Shown one piece after another: positions 59,527 to 64,000 of a DNA stretch of 64,000 nucleotides. Every line of letters begins with the position of its first letter. Positions within the stretch are counted from its first letter, which is position 1. The translations under genes and the position numbers were made by a program. The stretch is from Paenibacillus sp. 1_12. Lineage in GTDB: Bacteria > Bacillota > Bacilli > Paenibacillales > NBRC-103111. Location: the NCBI RefSeq assembly GCF_900114475.1, contig NZ_FOTE01000007.1, positions 303,388 to 367,387 of the forward strand, in the 5' to 3' direction. A model generated the notes under the pieces. The model saw only the letters and a program-made list of their open reading frames with translations, was not told the origin of the DNA and did no database searches.

Positions 59527-61491
59527 ATGCTACGATCAACCGACTTGGCACAACTTACACTCCTTGGGGCACCGAGTATTCATCCCAGGGAGCGGGAGAA
59601 GGTGGTACTGGCCAAAGTAAGAATGGACATAGATTCCGACACATATTTCAGCCATCTAGTTGTGTGGGACACAAGCACCCATAACGAAACTACCCTATTG
59701 GCTGCGCACCCAGATAGTGAAGGTGAAGCGTCTTCAGATCATAGTCAGAAATGGTCACCAGACGGTGAACGGCTAGCTTTTATACGCAAGGTTGGGACAA
59801 ACGACGAGCTGTGGCTGTATCATCCGTCATCTGGCACTGTACATGCGCTCACACCCAAACGGAAAGTAAAGGACTTCATATGGGCTCCCGATGGACGGAC
59901 ACTCATCTTTACTAGCCGTGAAAATTCAATGAACTCGGTTGCTTATAAAGTAATCAGAATCCGCTATAAGCTCGATGGCGAAGGATTCACGAACGGGTAT
60001 ACGCATATATTTGAAGTAGACGTGGACACGTTAGCGGTATCACCGCTATCTACACTAGAATCCGATCATGGAAATCCTGCTTTTTCCGAGGATGGACAGA
60101 GGCTGTATTTTACACTTGATTATCCGAGCGATACGGATCTCGATAAAACCCCCCAGATCCATGTGCTGGAGAGATCAACCGGCTCCATCTCGGTAATATC
60201 AGCGGTATTAAAGTCCGTTTCAGCGCTTGTTCCGCTGTCAGACGGTTCCGTGCTAGCTGCAGGCAAACTAAACACACCGAATAGTGCGGAATTCGATCAA
60301 TGGCTTTACGTAAAGGATGGCATCAGCGCTGACAGGATAGAAGGGAATCTGGATGTTCCAGGTGGCTATCATGTTATTAGTGACAGCAAACGCACAGGTT
60401 TGAATTCAACGTTTGTGCATCACTCGGAGAGTGGTTCTATATTCTTTGCTGGAACGAATGAAGGCAGACAGTCACTTTATCGATTGGATACCGCTTCCTT
60501 GCAAGTGACCGCACTGCCTTTGTCATTGAACGTTCTGGCGTTTGATGTTGAATCCTGCAGCGAGCGTGAGATTGCCATTGTGTTAATTGTTGATTCGATG
60601 GATCGGCCAGGAGAGCTGTACCGTGCGGTATGGAAAGATCAAAGCGACGTTCAATTGGAACAAATTACTAGCTGCAACGAGGAACTGCTTCGGCAAATAC
60701 CTACAATTGAAATTCGTGAGCATTCGCATGTGACTCCAGATGGGCTGACGATTCAGGGATGGACAATGGCGCCCGTACAAGAAGATGGTGGCACCTATGC
60801 TGGAACCATTTTGATGATACATGGCGGACCGCATCTCGCTTATGGACATTCGTTTCATTTTGACTTTTGGTACCTTGCCAGCAGAGGCTATCGAATTGTG
60901 TTCTGTAATCCACGAGGAAGCTACGGATATGGACAAGCTTTCTCATACGGAGTAGTCGGAGAATGGGGTAGCAAAGATGTCCAGGACATCCTTGGATTTC
61001 TTGAAGAGTCTGCAGTTGCAGGTGATTCTTTGGAAGCTGGATCGCTCTATGTGATGGGTGGAAGCTATGGGGGCTACTTGGTTAATTGGTTAATCGCTCA
61101 CGATCACAGATTCAAAGCAGCAGTGACGGAAAGGTCTATCTGTAATTTGTACAGTAAGATTGGCAATAGTGATCTGGGCTTTCAGATCAACCTGTATGAG
61201 TTGGGTGGCCAATCTGATCTTTGGAATGATGAGGAATATATTATGGACCGCTCACCTATTCGCTATGCGGAGCAGGTAACCACACCTGTTCTGATTCTTC
61301 ACGGGGAACAGGATCATCGCTGTCCCATTGAGCAGGCAGAGCAGTGGTATTTGGCATTGAGGCGATTGGGCAAGGATGCCGAGTTTATGCGGTTTCCGGG
61401 CGCTTCACACGCAATGGCATCATCAGGCAGACCGCAGCAGCGCATGGCGAGGCTGGAAGCAATTACGGAATGGTTCACTAAAAACGCATAA
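59527..61491 (+). CDS. S9 family peptidase (acylaminoacyl-peptidase-like)
   Basis: A 654-residue cytosolic serine peptidase. Residues ~20-370 form the beta-propeller that limits access to small peptides (WSPDGERLAFIRK, WAPDGRTLIFTSR). The alpha/beta-hydrolase domain follows with nucleophile Ser in GGSYGGYLVNW, Asp in LHGEQDHRCPIEQ and His in GASHAMASSG. Such enzymes release N-acyl or unblocked N-terminal residues from oligopeptides. ATG 59527 is chosen, 11 bases after AAAGGAG; an upstream ATG at 59506 precedes that site. It lies in the operon 78 bases after the ATPase genes. Confidence 0.92.
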   Translation: MLRSTDLAQLTLLGAPSIHPREREKVVLAKVRMDIDSDTYFSHLVVWDTSTHNETTLLAAHPDSEGEASSDHSQKWSPDGERLAFIRKVGTNDELWLYHPSSGTVHALTPKRKVKDFIWAPDGRTLIFTSRENSMNSVAYKVIRIRYKLDGEGFTNGYTHIFEVDVDTLAVSPLSTLESDHGNPAFSEDGQRLYFTLDYPSDTDLDKTPQIHVLERSTGSISVISAVLKSVSALVPLSDGSVLAAGKLNTPNSAEFDQWLYVKDGISADRIEGNLDVPGGYHVISDSKRTGLNSTFVHHSESGSIFFAGTNEGRQSLYRLDTASLQVTALPLSLNVLAFDVESCSEREIAIVLIVDSMDRPGELYRAVWKDQSDVQLEQITSCNEELLRQIPTIEIREHSHVTPDGLTIQGWTMAPVQEDGGTYAGTILMIHGGPHLAYGHSFHFDFWYLASRGYRIVFCNPRGSYGYGQAFSYGVVGEWGSKDVQDILGFLEESAVAGDSLEAGSLYVMGGSYGGYLVNWLIAHDHRFKAAVTERSICNLYSKIGNSDLGFQINLYELGGQSDLWNDEEYIMDRSPIRYAEQVTTPVLILHGEQDHRCPIEQAEQWYLALRRLGKDAEFMRFPGASHAMASSGRPQQRMARLEAITEWFTKNA

Positions 61492-61529
61492 GTAGGTAAG
61501 CTAAGAACGCATAATAAGGTAGGTGGACC

Positions 61530-62672
61530 ATGAGTAATTTACTGAATTTTGTTAAAGGACAGCAGAATGCTCTGCTTCAGGATCTGGAGCAGCTAGTTAA
61601 TATGGATAGTCCAACCGGCAGCAAGCAGCTGGTAGATCAGGCGATGCAAGTTGTTGTTGCACGGTTCCAGGAGTTGATTGGAGGCGATGTTCAATGGATC
61701 CCGCAGGAGAAGTACGGGAATCAAGTGAAGCTGCAATACGGCGATGGATCCAAGCAAATTATGCTGCTGGCTCATATCGATACAGTGTGGCCAGAAGGAG
61801 AGATAGCCAAACGTCCTTTTAGAAAAGAAGGTCAACGGCTGTATGGACCCGGCATTTTTGATATGAAATGTGGACTGCTGCAGGGGCTATATGCGATGCA
61901 CGCAGTTATCTCTCAATGTCCAACTGATAAAAAAATAGTGTTGTTCATTAATACGGATGAGGAGGTTGGCAGCCCGTCATCCCGAAGATGGATTGAAGAA
62001 GAGGCTAAAAAAAGCGACGCTGTCTTCGTACTGGAACCGGCTTTAGGGTCCACAGGGAAGCTGAAAACCTCACGCAAAGGTGTCGGCAGATTTACGATGG
62101 ACATCGAGGGTGTTTCCGCTCACTCCGGGATCAACCATAACGAAGGTGTCAATGCCCTTGAGGAGCTTGCTCATCAAATTATATATTTGCAAGGATTAAC
62201 GGATTATGGAAAAGGCTCCACGGTTAACGTGGGCATCGCAGCAGGGGGTACGGCAGTCAATGTAGTAAGTGGACACGCACGAGCGGAGCTTGAACTTCGA
62301 ATCGACTCGATGGAAGAAGCGGAACGACTTAGTGATCTTATTTTGAAAGCCTCCCCGATCTTGAATCACATTAAACTGAACATACAAGGCGGCATTGTAC
62401 GCCCGCCGATGGAACAGGCGATGAGCCGATATTTGTTCGCCAATGCGCAGGCGCTGGCCGACGAACTGGGTTTCTTATTAGAGGAAACATCAACCGGTGG
62501 GGCGAGTGACGGCAATTTCACGGCGGCATTGAATATTCCGACCCTTGACGGATTGGGGGCAGTGGGCCATGGTGCTCATGCGCTTGATGAATATGTGGAG
62601 CTGGATAGCATCTCAGTACGCTGTGCTTTACTGGCTCATTTGATCCAACAGCAGGTTCAATCCTCAAATTAA
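61530..62672 (+). CDS. M20 family metallopeptidase (carboxypeptidase G2-like)
   Basis: A 380-residue zinc peptidase of the M20A/CPG2 type. Metal and catalytic residues are seen in LLAHIDTVWPEGE (His, Asp), YGPGIFDMKCG (bridging Asp), INTDEEVGSP (catalytic Glu pair), FVLEPA and the last His of GLGAVGHGAHALDEYV. The dimerisation domain is residues ~180-290. The family cuts C-terminal Glu or small residues from peptides and N-acyl amino acids. It is the last gene of the importer operon, 38 bases after the S9 gene, and followed by a terminator. Confidence 0.92.
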   Translation: MSNLLNFVKGQQNALLQDLEQLVNMDSPTGSKQLVDQAMQVVVARFQELIGGDVQWIPQEKYGNQVKLQYGDGSKQIMLLAHIDTVWPEGEIAKRPFRKEGQRLYGPGIFDMKCGLLQGLYAMHAVISQCPTDKKIVLFINTDEEVGSPSSRRWIEEEAKKSDAVFVLEPALGSTGKLKTSRKGVGRFTMDIEGVSAHSGINHNEGVNALEELAHQIIYLQGLTDYGKGSTVNVGIAAGGTAVNVVSGHARAELELRIDSMEEAERLSDLILKASPILNHIKLNIQGGIVRPPMEQAMSRYLFANAQALADELGFLLEETSTGGASDGNFTAALNIPTLDGLGAVGHGAHALDEYVELDSISVRCALLAHLIQQQVQSSN

Positions 62673-62682
62673 TATGGATTCC

Positions 62683-62725
62683 AAAGAATTTGTATCGGTG
62701 AATCGGTGCAAATTCTTTTTTTGAG
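62683..62725 (+). terminator. terminator of the peptide-catabolism operon
   Basis: AAAGAATTTG (62683) / CAAATTCTTT (62709) with a 16-base loop and seven T. It closes the 12-kb operon. Confidence 0.85.
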
Positions 62726-62793
62726 GCAACGGATTAAACTTGATTTAACTTCTTGAATTAACTTATTGAGGAAATAACAGTAAAACGTTCAAT

Positions 62794-62835
62794 ACAGCCA
62801 AAACAAGACGGAGATGAGTGTCTTGTTTTGGCTGT
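62794..62835. repeat. perfect 16-bp inverted repeat
   Basis: ACAGCCAAAACAAGAC (62794) and GTCTTGTTTTGGCTGT (62820) with a 10-base loop and no immediate T run. It lies 52 bases after the end of the minus-strand nitroreductase gene and may act as its terminator or as a boundary hairpin between converging units. Confidence 0.6.
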
Positions 62836-62887
62836 AAGTATAGTTGAAATTTTTTTTAATTACGCTGGGCGGAATCCGTATTATAAC

Positions 62888-63541
62888 TTAAATTTCATTA
62901 AAAAATACAACTTCATTGATCGGAAGACGCGTAGTAGGATGTCCAGGTTTGGTTGCTTTGCCGAGGGGGATTAGCATAACAGACTTGTAATTCTCAGGAA
63001 TTCCAAAAGCTTCATCGAACTTTGCTTTATCATATCCACCCATAGGAACGGTGTCGTAGCCTTTAGCACGCGCGACAAGCATGAGCGACATTGATACAAG
63101 ACCTCCATCGGTATAGATGATTTGGTGAATCACCTCAGGAGGGAGGCTCTGATACATACCTACCATGCGTTCGACCATCGATTTTGCCGTATCCGCTGGC
63201 ATAAAGCCTGCTTCAACAGCTTGATTGTAAATACTTTCTGCTTTCTTATAGCTTTCCAAGTCACCGAGAATCGCGATGACGGCTGAAGCATCGATGACTT
63301 GTTGTTGGTTGAACGCAATCGGTAGAAGCTTTTGTTTCAACTCCGGTGTATCGATGACAAGAAAACGCCAAGGCTGCAGGTTTGCGGACGAGGGAGCCAA
63401 AGCAGCTTGTTCAAGTATTTCGGTTATTTCCTCGCGTGAGATCTGTACCGATGGGTCGAATACACGCACAGAACGGCGTTCCCGAATAACGTCGAAAAAG
63501 TTTTGTTGTTCCAATATTTGAGTATTTTGTAGGTTAGACAT
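62888..63541 (-). CDS. nitroreductase family protein (MhqN/YodC-like)
   Basis: A 217-residue FMN-dependent NAD(P)H oxidoreductase. It shows the family start FFDVIRERRSVRVFDPS (Arg residues that hold the FMN phosphate), EQAALAPSSANLQPWRFLVI and the C-terminal AKGYDTVPMGGYD with PLGKATKPGHP. It reduces nitro-aromatics or quinones, and in B. subtilis MhqN-type members are induced with MhqO by quinones. ATG 63541 is chosen, 7 bases after AAGGAGG; the frame extends 18 codons further upstream. It is a single gene on the minus strand. Confidence 0.9.
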   Translation of the reverse strand: MSNLQNTQILEQQNFFDVIRERRSVRVFDPSVQISREEITEILEQAALAPSSANLQPWRFLVIDTPELKQKLLPIAFNQQQVIDASAVIAILGDLESYKKAESIYNQAVEAGFMPADTAKSMVERMVGMYQSLPPEVIHQIIYTDGGLVSMSLMLVARAKGYDTVPMGGYDKAKFDEAFGIPENYKSVMLIPLGKATKPGHPTTRLPINEVVFFNEI

Positions 63542-64000
63542 GATAATTCCTCCTTGTGATGATCGTGCTGAGTGTTTTGTGGAAAAGGTGCTCAATGTGG
63601 GATTAATACTGCAGATTAAACTGCAACTTTATAAAGCACATTATAATCCAATTGAAAATAGATTACAATACTTAATTTTGGTACTTATGTAAAGAAAACA
63701 ATCTAAGTAATGTGAATCAAGATAATGATTTTAAAATCAATCTGCGTTTGCTGCTGGCCAGTAGTTTAGTGATATTACATGATCAGTGTATTGATCCAGT
63801 CCGGTCAAATGATGGCTGTTAATATGGCCATTTCTAAATATGCTACTCAGATTATTACGGATTTATACACCAAGAACCTGAAGGCATCAATGTGAATTAA
63901 TGCAGGCAATGGCAAGAATTAAAATGAATTATAATTAATAGACCGGTTGTATGATTATTTTAGTACGACAGGTGGTACCATAGGATTAGAATGTGAGCAA
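63542..64000. other. right-hand gap without a clear gene
   Basis: AT-rich. A half-site TTATGTAAAG (63685) resembles one dif-like arm but has no partner arm. ATG 63809 opens 28 codons (including MAISKYATQIITDLYTKNL) without a ribosome site, perhaps a remnant. I see no supported gene to the edge. Confidence 0.4.

Noticed and set aside
63970-63995. GGTGGTACC resembling a T-box antiterminator
   Set aside because: No stem I specifier region, no terminator and no gene are visible before the window edge.

Overview
The window looks like chromosomal DNA of a spore-forming Gram-positive bacterium of the Paenibacillus group. The reasons are AAGGAGG-type ribosome sites with some TTG/GTG starts, two proteins with SLH cell-wall anchoring modules (one a 1074-residue S-layer protein), a YheC/YheD-type spore-coat ATP-grasp protein, and homologues of Bacillus YhaM, BmrCD, MhqR/MhqO and YhcX. 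No rRNA, tRNA, CRISPR array or intact insertion sequence was seen.

Layout. 0-5.6 kb: the end of an SLH surface protein, a GNAT acetyltransferase, an exported ankyrin protein, a frameshifted MarR gene and an unrecognised decayed stretch. 5.6-12.4 kb: an APH-type phosphotransferase, a PadR regulator with a clear inverted-repeat operator driving a heterodimeric BmrCD-like ABC exporter, an IsdG-type monooxygenase, a GNAT remnant and a Nudix hydrolase. 12.7-19.8 kb: YheC/D protein, GNAT, the S-layer gene behind an 815-base leader region, a phospholipase-D-type nuclease, a small unknown gene and an acyltransferase pseudogene. 19.9-29.4 kb: a VOC protein, an SRAP protein, a ChbG-like deacetylase, an MBL-fold hydrolase, a tyrosine recombinase, a FadR-MFS pair, and a nitrilase plus GNAT pair equivalent to a split YhcX. 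29.5-37.6 kb: a ClpP paralogue, an ECF-type sigma factor, an orphan ParB-like protein, type II pantothenate kinase, an MhqR/MhqO-like pair, a CYTH protein and YhaM. 37.7-49.9 kb: ArsR with an MFS exporter, a UbiD decarboxylase, an aldo/keto reductase, GntR with IlvD, a large lipoprotein, a decayed four-carbon acid sugar kinase and another MFS carrier. 50.2-62.7 kb: one long co-directional operon of eleven genes: a threonine-synthase-like PLP enzyme, a YheO/DauR-type regulator, a complete Dpp/Opp-type ABC importer, a dehydrogenase, a deacetylase or cyclic-imidase-like amidohydrolase, an S9 peptidase and an M20 peptidase. A nitroreductase closes the window.

How the parts work together. Several units pair a one-component regulator with the transporter or enzyme it probably controls (PadR-BmrCD, FadR-CynX-type MFS, MhqR-MhqO, ArsR-MFS, GntR-IlvD). 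The 12-kb operon reads as a machine that imports a peptide-like compound, opens or deacylates it, cleaves it and deaminates a product.

The most unusual signal is not a gene. Four 28-bp sites (21220, 32928, 37614, 39632) share an 11-6-11 architecture with consensus arms AGWTTACATAA and TTATGTAAWCT. Each arm matches the XerD half of Bacillus dif, and one site has the same TATATA core as I recall for B. subtilis dif. All four are intergenic, a Xer-type recombinase gene and an orphan ParB gene lie among them, and two of the sites tightly bracket the ArsR-MFS pair. They may be XerD-binding or Xer-recombination sites.
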